This document shows positions 44,246 to 53,441 of a stretch of 64,000 bases of DNA, in pieces. The position numbers and the translations under genes are program-made. The stretch is taken from the NCBI RefSeq assembly GCF_006937785.1, contig NZ_SJEE01000029.1:1-64000 (forward strand), written 5' to 3'. The notes under the pieces were generated by a model. That model saw only the letters and a program-made list of their open reading frames with translations. It was not told the DNA's origin and did not search any database. Every line of letters starts with the position of its first letter. The first letter of the stretch is position 1. Origin of the DNA: Pseudanabaena sp. UWO311 (GTDB lineage: Bacteria; Cyanobacteriota; Cyanobacteriia; Pseudanabaenales; Pseudanabaenaceae).

Positions 44246-44785
44246 TTAAGACCACCAAGGCGATTCGTTGGTGCGGAAGTCAGTTTCTGTCCAAGTGCTA
44301 AATTGCACAACATCATCGGAGACTGTGGCATGGGCAAGAGCGAGAGATAGTGGCGCAGGACCACGTACAACTTTACCTTCAGCGTTGTACTGAGATCCAT
44401 GGCAAGGACACATAAATTTGTTCTCGGCAACATTCCAAGGTACAACGCAACCAAGGTGAGTACAAACTGCGTTTAGTCCGTAAGAGGCAATTTCTTTGTT
44501 GTCGGTAACGACAATATAAGTGGGGTCGCCTTTGAGTCCTTGGGCAAGTACGCGATCGCCTGCTTGATGACTAGCTAAGAAAGCCGAAGCAACAACATCA
44601 TTACCAAGCGCATCTTTAGCTGCAACACCACCGCCCGTACCGCCACGAGAAGGAGGTACAAAATAGGCTAAGAAAGGAACAGCCGCACCAAGGGTGGTTA
44701 CTGCCGCAGCGCCCCCCAAAATTAAGTTCATAAATTGGCGACGACCCATGCTAGGGACATCGGCGGATGTAGAAGCTTGACTCAT
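44246..44785 (-). CDS. petC: Rieske iron-sulfur protein (main copy)
   Basis: 179-residue subunit of cytochrome b6f carrying electrons from plastoquinol to cytochrome f. Twin-arginine start ([22 protein letters not shown]), single helix, Gly-rich hinge ([11 protein letters not shown]), cluster boxes CTHLGC and CPCHGS, end RTNESPWWS. It heads the petCA operon. Compare the divergent copy at 9024-9560. Confidence 0.97.
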   Translation of the reverse strand: MSQASTSADVPSMGRRQFMNLILGGAAAVTTLGAAVPFLAYFVPPSRGGTGGGVAAKDALGNDVVASAFLASHQAGDRVLAQGLKGDPTYIVVTDNKEIASYGLNAVCTHLGCVVPWNVAENKFMCPCHGSQYNAEGKVVRGPAPLSLALAHATVSDDVVQFSTWTETDFRTNESPWWS

Positions 44786-44997
44786 AAATTTGACTAAGGA
44801 TTTTGCTGAGAAATATTACGTTTTATATATCGCTTCCTACCATGATATCGACAATCTTTGGACATCTCTCTAGTTGTTTTGCAACGAAATGTTAAGCACT
44901 GTGATTTTAGCGAATATTGTTAAGCTTAACGTCAGCAAGTAATTCTAATTGTAAAACTGATTTTGGTGTTTTGAAAGCCAAAGGCGCTGGAAATACC

Positions 44998-45050
44998 AAA
45001 ATCGTTTTTTTGAAAGCCCACTATCGGTGGGCTTTCAAAAAAACGATTTT
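44998..45050. repeat. 23-bp-stem palindrome between petC and a kinase gene
   Basis: Perfect arms (AAAATCGTTTTTTTGAAAGC...) around CTATCGG. It lies in the 385-bp gap (44786-45170) between divergent genes, where no known gene ends. T runs on both strands would allow termination of an unannotated transcript. Confidence 0.75.
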
Positions 45051-45097
45051 TATAATGAGAATTGCTAAAACGTCATTTCTGTTTAAGTGTTTTGGGT

Positions 45098-45130
45098 TGA
45101 GAAAGGTTACGCTTAGCGTAACCTTTCTCA
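45098..45130. repeat. 16-bp-stem palindrome upstream of the kinase gene
   Basis: TGAGAAAGGTTACGCT and its exact complement around a single T, 41 nt before the kinase ATG. Second hairpin of the same divergent gap. Otherwise 44786-44997 should carry the petCA promoter; I see no gene there. Confidence 0.7.
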
Positions 45131-45170
45131 AAAACTAGTTATAAATTTTCTGAGACTTGATTATGCCCAT

Positions 45171-46910
45171 ATGAATGAAAAATTCACGTCGCAGTTTTCT
45201 AAATATCGGATATTGGGTTTAGTTGGCAGGGGGCAATTTGGCAAGGTCTTGTGCGCGCGGATGCGAGATACAGGAAAATTGGTCGCACTTAAGGAACTAG
45301 AGCATAAGCGATTTCCCACTAGTAAGCTCTTACGCGAACTACGATTTTTGTTGACTTTACAGCATGAAAATATAGTTACTTGCACTGCGCTTATGCATCA
45401 CCAAAATTATCGCTATTTGGTGATGGACTACTGTGAGGGTGGGACATTAAGAGATCTAATGAACCATAGCAAGACATTATCAGTCCAGCAATGCTTTGAT
45501 TTGATTAATGAGATTCTGCTGGGGTTAGAACATGCCCATGGGGAAAATATTATTCATTGCGATATCAAGCCTGAAAATATATTGCTAAAAATTACAGCTA
45601 AGGGATGGCTTGCCAAAATTTCTGATTTTGGGATTGCTCGTCTTAGCCAAGAAATAGGGCTTGACAGCAATAATACTGGTTCCCCAGGATATATGGCTCC
45701 TGAACGATTTTATGGTCAGTTTTCGGCAGGTTCAGATATTTATGCGGTTGGGATTATTTTGTATGAGCTTTTTGTTGGTAAGCGCCCTTTTTCAGGAATG
45801 CCCAACGAGTTAATGAATGCTCATTTAAATCATCGGATTACTATTCCCGATCGCTTGCCCCGATCGCTTGCCAAGATTATTACAAAATCACTCGAGAAAC
45901 TGCCAAAGCGCAGATATACTTCGGCAAAAGAAATGCGGCAGGATCTTGAGGAAATTCGTTCTGAAGATTTTAGCCAGATTAAAATGGGGGGCGATGTCGA
46001 AAGTTGTGCGACTATCCTCTTCTCTAATAAGTCTGAACATTTCGCGCAGAAAAAAACAGATGCAAAAATTATTGGGCTAGTTGGCGCGGAAAAATCTCGT
46101 TTTTATAGTACTTCTAGTTTTCTTTTGCATTGGCATAGGTTGAGCCTTGATCAGTCAGAACAAATTGCTAAATCTGAATATGAGATTGAGGCGATCGCTT
46201 TTGCCCGTAAGACTTTATTTGCGATCACTAACCGATCCATCTATCAATTTGGTCAGGGAAAGCCAAAATCTTTACATCATTCAGTCCAACCATTTAAATG
46301 GGCAATTTCTCCCCATGGTGACTGGTTTGCCGTATCTACGGGGAAACAATTAGAAATCCGAAATTTAGTCTATAACCGAGCCATGCGCTTGGAGTTCGCA
46401 ACTAGGGACTTAAGCTGCATAATTGCCTTTGATCAACATCATTTATTGGCGATCGCTAATAAATCAGAAACTAATGAAAGTCGGGTGATCGTCATTTCTC
46501 GTCGCTGTAATGTAATGTACCGATTGCCTCTGCCTATCGCAATCAATTCTGGGATTGCGACATTTACTCAGAATCGTGTACTTCTGCTAGAAGCTGGCAA
46601 TCATAAAAATATCTTTTTGCTTGATCTCACCCCTTATCGACTTATACGGATTCCCTTAGAATACGAAGCCATACTTATGGTGGCAACGCCTTGGGGATAT
46701 GCGATTACAGCTAATTACAATGAGCAGCAGACAATTTTGATCTTGTTAGATTTGCGCGGTAACAATATCAATAATTTGATTATTGATGGTGAAGTGACAG
46801 CGATCGCGCCAGTTGATATTAATTTATTAGCGATCGCCACTTCAGAAATATCTGGTTATAAGCTTTATGCGATCAATCTTAAAAAGCTAGAAGTTAATCT
46901 TGTCTTTTAA
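45171..46910 (+). CDS. Ser/Thr protein kinase with C-terminal propeller-like domain
   Basis: 579 residues. Kinase domain about 10-265: GRGQFGKVLCAR loop, LVALKELEHKR lysine, HCDIKPENILL catalytic loop (about 127), ISDFGIARL and SPGYMAPERF activation segment; all essential residues are present. The remaining 300 residues show repeated strands (WAISPHGDWFAVSTGKQLEIRNL, CIIAFDQHHLLAIANKSE, AIAPVDINLLAIATSE) that look like a WD40/beta-propeller. No membrane helix. Signal unknown. Confidence 0.93.
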   Translation: MNEKFTSQFSKYRILGLVGRGQFGKVLCARMRDTGKLVALKELEHKRFPTSKLLRELRFLLTLQHENIVTCTALMHHQNYRYLVMDYCEGGTLRDLMNHSKTLSVQQCFDLINEILLGLEHAHGENIIHCDIKPENILLKITAKGWLAKISDFGIARLSQEIGLDSNNTGSPGYMAPERFYGQFSAGSDIYAVGIILYELFVGKRPFSGMPNELMNAHLNHRITIPDRLPRSLAKIITKSLEKLPKRRYTSAKEMRQDLEEIRSEDFSQIKMGGDVESCATILFSNKSEHFAQKKTDAKIIGLVGAEKSRFYSTSSFLLHWHRLSLDQSEQIAKSEYEIEAIAFARKTLFAITNRSIYQFGQGKPKSLHHSVQPFKWAISPHGDWFAVSTGKQLEIRNLVYNRAMRLEFATRDLSCIIAFDQHHLLAIANKSETNESRVIVISRRCNVMYRLPLPIAINSGIATFTQNRVLLLEAGNHKNIFLLDLTPYRLIRIPLEYEAILMVATPWGYAITANYNEQQTILILLDLRGNNINNLIIDGEVTAIAPVDINLLAIATSEISGYKLYAINLKKLEVNLVF

Positions 46911-46913
46911 AAC

Positions 46914-46944
46914 AAAAAAGGCGGCGCTATGCGCCGCCTTTTTT
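46914..46944. terminator. Bidirectional terminator between kinase gene and rne
   Basis: 14-bp perfect stem (AAAAAAGGCGGCGC) around TAT, between two converging genes. Confidence 0.85.
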
Positions 46945-49213
46945 AGATTTGTGAAGCGGAGGATCGCTTACGTCGTGAAGCTTCAGGAGATTGAATTGGC
47001 ACAAATTCCTTGGAGGCTTCTGACGGCTCACCCCTTAGATCAGAATTTTCATCCGTATCCGCTGAATCAACGGATTGCGCCCTATTCACCCTCAAAATTA
47101 CTCCGTTAGAAGTGCCATTAGTCTTTACAGGGACACTGACTGGACTGCTGTTTAACACTTCAGATGGTAACTCGGTAATTTCTGATTCTGCAAATCTTTC
47201 CTCAAAGTCATCTTCTCGATCTGCCGAATTATTTGTTTCAGCGGTTGAATCAAATCTTGATTCTGAGCTTGATTCATTATTTGATTCTGCACTAGATCGT
47301 AGGTTGCCCATATTATTAGCAATCTTAGGAGCTTGACCTGGCAAAGCAACTGTCACAATTACATTGCGCGGATCTTTAACTTCGCGATCAAGCAATACCA
47401 AGGGAGAAACGCCAATTAGGGAATAGACATCTTGCTCTTCTTCGGTCATCTCCACCACAATTAACTCTGGTGGCTCAATGACTTTGGTGCGAATTTCGCG
47501 CTTATTAGGACGCTCAGGTAAATTTTCAGCAATAACTACAGGTGTAGCATCAGTTACTTCAACCAATTCTTCGCTTGGTTCTGCGATCGCTTTAGTTGCA
47601 GGAATGTTGCTAGCAATATTGGGCAAAGACAATTTCGCTGGAACAGATCGATCAACGACAATTTCACGTTCAACGCGGGGCTCAAAACGTGGCTCAATTA
47701 ATGGTTCAATGCGCGGCTCAAAGCGCGATCGCACATCTACAACAGGAGCTACTTTTTCTGGCTCACGAGACTCGCGTGAATCTTTGTTAAGCATCGCCCG
47801 TTTACCGCGTCTACGCAAATTCCCACGCTCTTGATAGCTCGGATGGTTTACCAAATTAGGTTCCAGCCCACCACCCAAATCAGAATCCCCATCTTCATAC
47901 TCAGAGGTAAAATCAAGCTGATTAGATTGCTTCGATTCCCAAGTCCGTGATGTCGCATCAACAGGTTGTCCTGCTGCTTCCCCAGGTAAATGCATTAAAT
48001 GTCCTAAGCCCCCACAGGTAGAGCAAGGACGACCAAACAATTCATAGATGCTTTGACCTTGACGCTTACGTGTCAGCTCCACTAGCCCCAACTCCGTAAG
48101 CTGCGCAATTTGAGGACGAGATTTGTCCGATTTTAAAGATTTATTAAAATGCTCAAGGAGCTGTAATTGATCGCGGCGAGTGTCCATATCAATGAAGTCC
48201 ACCACAATTACGCCAGCAATATTTCGTAAGCGCACTTGACGAGCAATCTCTACAGCAGCTTCACAGTTTGTCCAAAGCACCGTTTCGCGGGAGGTTTGGG
48301 ACTTGGTAAATGAGCCAGAGTTAACATCAATTACGGTTAAGGCTTCAGTTGGCTCAATAATAATGTAGCCGCCACTGGGCAGATCGACTCTAGGCTTGAG
48401 CGCCTCACGAATGCCAGCATTAACCCGAAAGTATTCTAAAATTGGTGTGCGTTCACGATGGTGATCCAACATCAAACCGCTAGGAATTTTGCCGTCACCC
48501 CAGCCCAGCAAATGTTGTTTAATGCGGCGTAGACCATCACTAGTATCGGTAACGATCCGATTAACTTCAGTGCTATACAGGTCTCGTAAAACCCGTTGGA
48601 CAAAATCTCGTTCGCGATCGAGCAATGTTGGCTGGCGTGTAGTGGCGACATCTTGCTGGATACCTTCCCACTGGCGCTGTAAATTATCGAGATCTTCAAT
48701 AATCTGCTCCTCAGGCATCCCATCTGCCTCAGTCCGTACCAAAACGCCCATACCCGCAGGCTTAACCAAAATGGCAAGGGCGCGTAGACGATTACGCTCA
48801 GCCTCACTACGAATGCGTCGAGATAGGTTTACGCCACGACCAAAGGGCAGCAGCACCACATAACGACCTGGCAAGGAAATATTTCCCGTTAAGCGGGGAC
48901 CTTTGTTGCCTGTTGGCTCTTTCATTACCTGCACCAGCACTCGCTGTTGCGGTACGACTAGATCGCTGATCGAGCCAGACGATCGCCTCATTTTTAAGGG
49001 ACCGAGGTCAGTAATGTGAATGAAGCCATTGCGATCGCCGTCACCAATATTTACAAACGCCGCATCAATACTGGTTAAAACATTTTCGACAACGCCCAAG
49101 TAAACATCCCCAACTTGGTGAGTTCCTGCGGCAACAACAATTTCTTCAATTTGATCTTCGCTAAATACAGCAGCAATTCGATACTGCTCGGCAATAATTA
49201 TTTGCTTTGGCAT
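46943..49213 (-). CDS. rne: Ribonuclease E/G
   Basis: 756-residue endoribonuclease, the main mRNA-processing enzyme. S1 domain near 35-120 (GDVYLGVVENVLTSIDAAFVNIGDGDRNGFIH), catalytic core with VIDVNSGSFTK and VVDFIDMDTRRDQL (metal-binding Asp), Zn-link motif CSTCGGLGH. The C-terminal 330 residues are a low-complexity Arg/Glu/Ser-rich region, ending RRKRSSASQI. That Arg-rich tip corresponds to the cyanobacterial segment that binds polynucleotide phosphorylase. The mRNA leader is U-rich (49266-49319). Confidence 0.96.
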   Translation of the reverse strand: MPKQIIIAEQYRIAAVFSEDQIEEIVVAAGTHQVGDVYLGVVENVLTSIDAAFVNIGDGDRNGFIHITDLGPLKMRRSSGSISDLVVPQQRVLVQVMKEPTGNKGPRLTGNISLPGRYVVLLPFGRGVNLSRRIRSEAERNRLRALAILVKPAGMGVLVRTEADGMPEEQIIEDLDNLQRQWEGIQQDVATTRQPTLLDRERDFVQRVLRDLYSTEVNRIVTDTSDGLRRIKQHLLGWGDGKIPSGLMLDHHRERTPILEYFRVNAGIREALKPRVDLPSGGYIIIEPTEALTVIDVNSGSFTKSQTSRETVLWTNCEAAVEIARQVRLRNIAGVIVVDFIDMDTRRDQLQLLEHFNKSLKSDKSRPQIAQLTELGLVELTRKRQGQSIYELFGRPCSTCGGLGHLMHLPGEAAGQPVDATSRTWESKQSNQLDFTSEYEDGDSDLGGGLEPNLVNHPSYQERGNLRRRGKRAMLNKDSRESREPEKVAPVVDVRSRFEPRIEPLIEPRFEPRVEREIVVDRSVPAKLSLPNIASNIPATKAIAEPSEELVEVTDATPVVIAENLPERPNKREIRTKVIEPPELIVVEMTEEEQDVYSLIGVSPLVLLDREVKDPRNVIVTVALPGQAPKIANNMGNLRSSAESNNESSSESRFDSTAETNNSADREDDFEERFAESEITELPSEVLNSSPVSVPVKTNGTSNGVILRVNRAQSVDSADTDENSDLRGEPSEASKEFVPIQSPEASRRKRSSASQI

Positions 49214-49265
49214 TCAATTTCCTCAGAATTTCTTCGATTCAAGAGAGCCAGCCTAAGAACCTACC

Positions 49266-49319
49266 TGAAAAAAATTTTTTCTAAACTTCATATAAAAAAT
49301 ATTAAAAAAAATATCTTTC
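49266..49319 (-). promoter_or_regulatory. U-rich leader of the rne mRNA
   Basis: On the minus strand the region 53-106 nt before the rne start is a run of T blocks (up to eight T) between A blocks. RNase E in other bacteria, and in cyanobacteria, controls its own mRNA by cleaving a U-rich leader; the sequence suits such autoregulation (inference). Confidence 0.4.
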
Positions 49320-49362
49320 AAACCCTTTATATAAGTAAGTTGACTTAATTAAAATTCGGATT

Positions 49363-49440
49363 CAAAACCTATGTCGCCCACTGCGCAGGTGGCACAGGTT
49401 TTGGGCTTTTATATTTAATTGTGCTTACTTACTTAAATAG
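49363..49440. repeat. Palindrome with A/T-rich tail, copy 1
   Basis: Imperfect hairpin (CAAAACCT..., ...AGGTTTTG) followed by GGGCTTTTATATTTAATT and TGCTTACTTACTTAAA. Closely similar to 51725-51800. It lies between divergent rne and phosphatase genes. Confidence 0.65.
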
Positions 49441-50002
49441 ACTAAAAAAATCTAAATAGGGGTTTCACAACAGAAAATACCAATAACGAAAACAAGAAAA
49501 AATTTCGATTGCAACCTGTCTCTATCGTCAACCGATTACTTAGCTATGTACCGAAGCTAGTAATCAGCTGTTGTGCCTGCTCTGACATCACGATAACAAG
49601 ACATATTGCTTTGTATGGAAAATTGGTGGGATTTCGTTAAAAGAATTAAGTTATTTCTTAGACTGGCGTTTATTAGACTATCTAAAAGGTGCTTACACCA
49701 TTTGCCCACAGCATTCAGCCTGTAGGTAAAACAGCGTACTTGATAATTCAAGTTTATGATTATGGTATGTAAGCTTGATCGCTTAACTAACAGCTAGATG
49801 CGTTTTAGCTAGCAGTCAGCTTAAGCCTATCGTAGTATTATAGCGCAGCTTTGAGCGTAACTATTTCTTAATAGTGTTTTAATATTGATAGTTATGTTGG
49901 GGATACGGCGCAGCTGCATCACCAACTTTAAAGTGGTTACGACGGAAATACAGCTGGGCTATATTTCCAACTTTAAAAAATAAAGAAAATGAGGGTAAGG
50001 TT
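49441..50002. other. 562-bp gap without recognisable gene
   Basis: I see no convincing ORF, tRNA or known RNA. Two near-copies of CCAACTTTAAA (49930-49940 and 49969-49979) lie upstream of the phosphatase gene. A promoter and leader for that gene must be here. Confidence 0.4.
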
Positions 50003-51349
50003 CTGAGTACGCGAGTAGTTATCGTCCGTCACGGTGAGAGTAATTTCAACATCCTAAGCAAAATCCAAGGAAGGGGGAATTATGATCGCCCAGAATTGCA
50101 GTCTGTATTGACCGACAAGGGCAAACAGCAAGCTAAGCTCGCGGGAAAAGCTCTGGCAAACCTAAGTATCGATGCTGCCTACGCGAGTCCTTTAGTCCGC
50201 GCTCAGCATACTGCCAGACTCATTTTGGCTGAAAATTTTAATCCACCTGAGTTAGTTGCTACTGAAGGTCTATTGGAGATTGATCTTAGCGAGTGGGAAT
50301 CGATGATTTCTCGTGACGTTAAAGCGCAGTTTCCTGAAAAATATCATCTCTGGCAAAATGAGCCAGAGAAATTTCAGTTAGGCGATCGCTACCCAATCCT
50401 CGATTTGTTTGAGCAAGCCAAGACCCTATGGGCAGAAATTTTACCTAAACATCAAGGTAAAACGATTTTGCTTGTGGGGCATAGTGGTATTAATCGCGCT
50501 TTAATTTGTTCGGCGATCGGTATACCCGTTGACCTCTATCACAATATTCAGCAAGTCAACTGTGCTATTAGCATCCTTAATTTTCAAGGTGAAAGTATTG
50601 ATGACGGCGTGCAACTTGAGTCCCTGAATCTTGCAAGTCATCTTGAGGATATTTCAGGCTCACCACTACCTCCTGTCAAGAAAAATCACAACGGGCCACG
50701 TTTATTGCTAGTCCGTCATGGTGAAACTGAGTGGAATCGCCAAAAACGTTTTCAAGGACAAATCGATGTGCCACTTAATAATAATGGTCATGCTCAAGCT
50801 AGACGCGCCAGTGAATTTCTAGCAAAAGTTAAAATCGATAAAGCCTTTAGCAGCCCCATGTTGCGACCTAAAGATACTGCTTTAGAAATTTTAAACAAGC
50901 ATCCCCAGATCAAGCTTGAGCTTTTTGATGAACTCAAAGAAATTTCTCATGGCTTATGGGAAGGCAAATTTGAGCATGAAATCGAAGCTGAGTTTGCTGG
51001 GCAGTTAGCTCTCTGGCAAGCCAAGCCTGAAACTGTGCAAATGCCTGAGGGCGAAAATTTACAGCAAGTTTGGGATCGGGTGGCGATCATTTGGCAAAAA
51101 ATTGTTGATTCAGTCCCTGCTGGTGAAACTGCCCTAGTTGTCGCCCATGATGCTGTAAACAAAGCGATTCTCTGTCTATTATTTGACTTTACACCTGAGC
51201 AATTTTGGGTCTTTAAGCAAGGAAATGGTGGAGTAAGCGTAATCGATTATCCTCAAGGAGCACAGGGCTCTCCAGTTTTGCAGTCTGGGAATATTACCAC
51301 TCATCTATCTGAGGGTGTGCTCGATCGCACCGCCGCAGGCGCTCTTTAA
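50003..51349 (+). CDS. Tandem histidine-phosphatase (phosphoglycerate-mutase family) protein
   Basis: 448 residues with two histidine phosphatase domains. Domain 1 starts STRVVIVRHGESNFNILSKI with catalytic RHG at about residue 9 and LVGHSGINRAL; domain 2 starts LLLVRHGETEWNRQKRFQGQ with LVVAHDAVNKAI. An obvious ATG is missing; the CTG at 50003 (LSTRVVIVRHGES) with AAGG just upstream is the best start, because a start at the later TTG (50096) would cut off the first RHGE. Related cyanobacterial proteins act on phospho-sugars or sugar acids; the substrate is not readable. Confidence 0.85.
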   Translation: MSTRVVIVRHGESNFNILSKIQGRGNYDRPELQSVLTDKGKQQAKLAGKALANLSIDAAYASPLVRAQHTARLILAENFNPPELVATEGLLEIDLSEWESMISRDVKAQFPEKYHLWQNEPEKFQLGDRYPILDLFEQAKTLWAEILPKHQGKTILLVGHSGINRALICSAIGIPVDLYHNIQQVNCAISILNFQGESIDDGVQLESLNLASHLEDISGSPLPPVKKNHNGPRLLLVRHGETEWNRQKRFQGQIDVPLNNNGHAQARRASEFLAKVKIDKAFSSPMLRPKDTALEILNKHPQIKLELFDELKEISHGLWEGKFEHEIEAEFAGQLALWQAKPETVQMPEGENLQQVWDRVAIIWQKIVDSVPAGETALVVAHDAVNKAILCLLFDFTPEQFWVFKQGNGGVSVIDYPQGAQGSPVLQSGNITTHLSEGVLDRTAAGAL

Positions 51350-51494
51350 ATACAATTGAGGCGAATGAAACCGATTTTCATGATGGGAATTGCTGGTTTC
51401 ATTTACCTCAAACTGAAGAGAGACGCATTTTCTGCTAATTTGGTGTAAAGGATTTTTCTTAGTATCTTGTTTTAGTATTCGGAGTTTAAATAAA

Positions 51495-51683
51495 GTGACT
51501 ATTCTATTCCAACTTTTATTGGCAGCTTTTGTCTTGTTTTCCTTCGTTTTGGTGATTGGTGTACCTGTAGCTTACGCATCCCCTAGCTCTTGGAACCAAA
51601 CAAAGCCACTTTTATTTCTTGGCTCTCTAATTTGGCTAGCATTCGTAATTGTCATCGGCATTTTGAACGCTTTTGTAGCTTAG
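51495..51683 (+). CDS. psbZ: Photosystem II subunit Z
   Basis: 62-residue, two-helix core subunit (Ycf9), [22 protein letters not shown], then [11 protein letters not shown] and [23 protein letters not shown]. It stabilises the antenna-core contact of photosystem II. The start is GTG. Full length. Confidence 0.95.
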   Translation: MTILFQLLLAAFVLFSFVLVIGVPVAYASPSSWNQTKPLLFLGSLIWLAFVIVIGILNAFVA

Positions 51684-51724
51684 ATATAGCTAATAAGTCC
51701 CTCAACATAATTAAAAAAACAGAG

Positions 51725-51800
51725 CCAAAATCTGCACCTCCCGCTGCGCGGGCGGTGCAGATTTTGGGGTTTTATATTTAATTTTGCTTAGCTACTTAAA
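51725..51800. repeat. psbZ terminator with A/T-rich tail, copy 2 of repeat
   Basis: Hairpin with 14-bp arms (CCAAAATCTGCACC) and a GC-rich centre, followed by TTTTATATTTAATTTTGCTT. The tail matches 49409-49440. It lies 41 nt after psbZ. Confidence 0.7.
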
Positions 51801-51892
51801 ACCCATAAAAAACTTCCAAAAATCTTAATCAGCAGGGCTTTTGGAAGTTTTCTCCTTGATTAATCACTTAAAAATCCCTATAAATTAATTCT

Positions 51893-52381
51893 ATGACCGT
51901 TTTTGAAGGTAGTTTTACTAACACAGATAGTTTGCGCTTTGCGATCGTGGTAGCTCGGTTTAATGACCTGATCGTCGGTAAGCTTCTTCAAGGATGTCAA
52001 GATTCATTACTGCGCCATGGTGTTGATATTTCGGAGACTGGTAGCCAAGTTGATTATGCCTGGGTGCCAGGGAGCCTAGAAATATCGATGGTCGCAAAAG
52101 AATTAGCAACTTCGGGACGTTATGACGCAATCATTTGCCTAGGTGCAGTCATTCGTGGGGACACTCCACATTTTGACTATGTGGCTAATGAGGTTTCTAA
52201 AGGTGTAGCCGCAACTTCTTTTCAGACTGGTGTACCGATTATTTTTGGGGTGTTGACAACAGACACAATGCAGCAAGCTCTAGAACGCGCTGGCATTAAA
52301 GGTAATAAGGGTTGGGAGTTTGGCATGGGTGCGATCGAAATGGCTAACCTAATGCGCCAAATTCGCTCGAAATCTGTTTAA
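51893..52381 (+). CDS. ribH: 6,7-dimethyl-8-ribityllumazine synthase
   Basis: 162-residue enzyme of the penultimate step of riboflavin synthesis. Motifs: [78 protein letters not shown] and [19 protein letters not shown]. Complete and of normal length. Confidence 0.97.
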   Translation: MTVFEGSFTNTDSLRFAIVVARFNDLIVGKLLQGCQDSLLRHGVDISETGSQVDYAWVPGSLEISMVAKELATSGRYDAIICLGAVIRGDTPHFDYVANEVSKGVAATSFQTGVPIIFGVLTTDTMQQALERAGIKGNKGWEFGMGAIEMANLMRQIRSKSV

Positions 52382-52404
52382 ATAAGCGAGCTTTGCTCTC
52401 TTAT

Positions 52405-52848
52405 TTAAACTATAAATCCTGCACTTTGTCCTTGGGATGCTTGCCAACTGCGGGCATCGTAATATAAGTCCTCTAAACAAATACTATAAAGAGCATCCTT
52501 AAACTTCCGATCAAGTCTTTGCCAAAGCGCAAATGTTACCCAATCAGAGGCAAGTTTTTCCTGTGGCTTTAGTCTGGGCAAGGGATAAGTATCTTCGCCC
52601 ACTGCCGACAAAATTTCGCCTAGAGAGATGTCTTTAGGCGATCGCTTTAGCTTATATCCACCTTGCACCCCACGAACTGACTCAACTAAATCCGCTTGGC
52701 GCAGTGCCATTAAAATTTTTTCTAAATATGGGGCAGGAATCGATTGGCGATCGCTAATTTCACGAACTGATACAGGTTTACGTTTTGCCCAAACCACCAG
52801 ATCGAGCATCGCCTTCACACTGTAATGACCTTTTCTGGTTAGTTTCAT
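52405..52848 (-). CDS. Rrf2-family transcriptional regulator
   Basis: 147-residue winged-helix regulator: MKLTRKGHYSVKAMLDLVVWA, SVREISDRQSIPAPYLEKIL, and SVRGVQGGYKLKRSPKDISLGEI. IscR and NsrR relatives bind a cluster with three cysteines; here only one Cys (SICLEDL) is seen, so an Fe-S cluster is unlikely. A similar regulator is common in cyanobacteria. It converges on ribH. Confidence 0.9.
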   Translation of the reverse strand: MKLTRKGHYSVKAMLDLVVWAKRKPVSVREISDRQSIPAPYLEKILMALRQADLVESVRGVQGGYKLKRSPKDISLGEILSAVGEDTYPLPRLKPQEKLASDWVTFALWQRLDRKFKDALYSICLEDLYYDARSWQASQGQSAGFIV

Positions 52849-52905
52849 CGGCTTGCTTATCAGAACATACTACTTCGCAGCACGTTCTGATCTTTTCTGG
52901 CTTTT

Positions 52906-53067
52906 TTAAGTTTGCAAAAATTCTTGAATAATCGAAGACAAATCGACAGGAGCAGGCAACATTTCACCGCCGCGCCAATCTAGTACTTGTACCAAAATCA
53001 AATAGCCAACACCCAAAATCACGGCGACAACGCCTGTAAAAACTGATATCCATTGCGATCGCTGCAT
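52906..53067 (-). CDS. Small single-helix membrane protein, cyanobacterial
   Basis: 53 codons: MQRSQWISVFTGVVAVILGV, then GYLILVQVLDWRGGEMLPAP and VDLSSIIQEFLQT. One membrane helix followed by a short acidic tail. It looks like a conserved cyanobacterial hypothetical protein of this size, recalled rather than confirmed. No clear Shine-Dalgarno. It lies 57 nt upstream of the Rrf2 regulator gene on the same strand. Confidence 0.7.
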   Translation of the reverse strand: MQRSQWISVFTGVVAVILGVGYLILVQVLDWRGGEMLPAPVDLSSIIQEFLQT

Positions 53068-53204
53068 AAGTTAAGTCTAAATGAAAAATTTAAGTAAATC
53101 GATGAATTAGAAAAAACATCCTAACTAACTGCTATTATCCCTCTTGAAATATCTTTAATCATTGATATTTAAGTAAAACCTGATTTAGGTAAAACTTACA
53201 ATAA

Positions 53205-53234
53205 TTTGCATTGATTTGCATTGATTTGCATTGA
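53205..53234 (+). repeat. Three tandem TTTGCATTGA units
   Basis: Exact 10-bp unit repeated three times, about 210 nt upstream of the sigma factor gene; one helical turn spacing would suit cooperative protein binding. Confidence 0.7.
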
Positions 53235-53241
53235 TTAATGA

Positions 53242-53290
53242 CAGATTCCCTGAGAAAGTTCTGCATGACAGGACTTTCTCAGGAAATCTG
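53242..53290. repeat. Palindrome upstream of the sigma factor gene
   Basis: 18-bp arms (CAGATTCCCTGAGAAAGT and partner, one mismatch) with a 13-nt loop. It lies in the 53068-53441 gap between divergent genes; otherwise the gap holds promoters only. Confidence 0.65.
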
Positions 53291-53441
53291 TAGGTTTAGC
53301 AAATCTGCAAAGTGCTATGTATCAATTAAAGCTCTATTTTGATAGGAACAAACTTTTCTATTCTCCGTCCTAAACCTTGAACATAAAGACACAGGCTTTT
53401 AAGTCATGTGCAGATTCAAGTCCAGTAGGAGCGAGTAATTG

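Noticed and set aside
49557-49751. Small protein gene on the minus strand
   Set aside because: No ribosome site, no recognisable motif, and composition like the surrounding non-coding DNA.
53205-53234. Short CRISPR array
   Set aside because: Only three contiguous 10-bp units without spacers.
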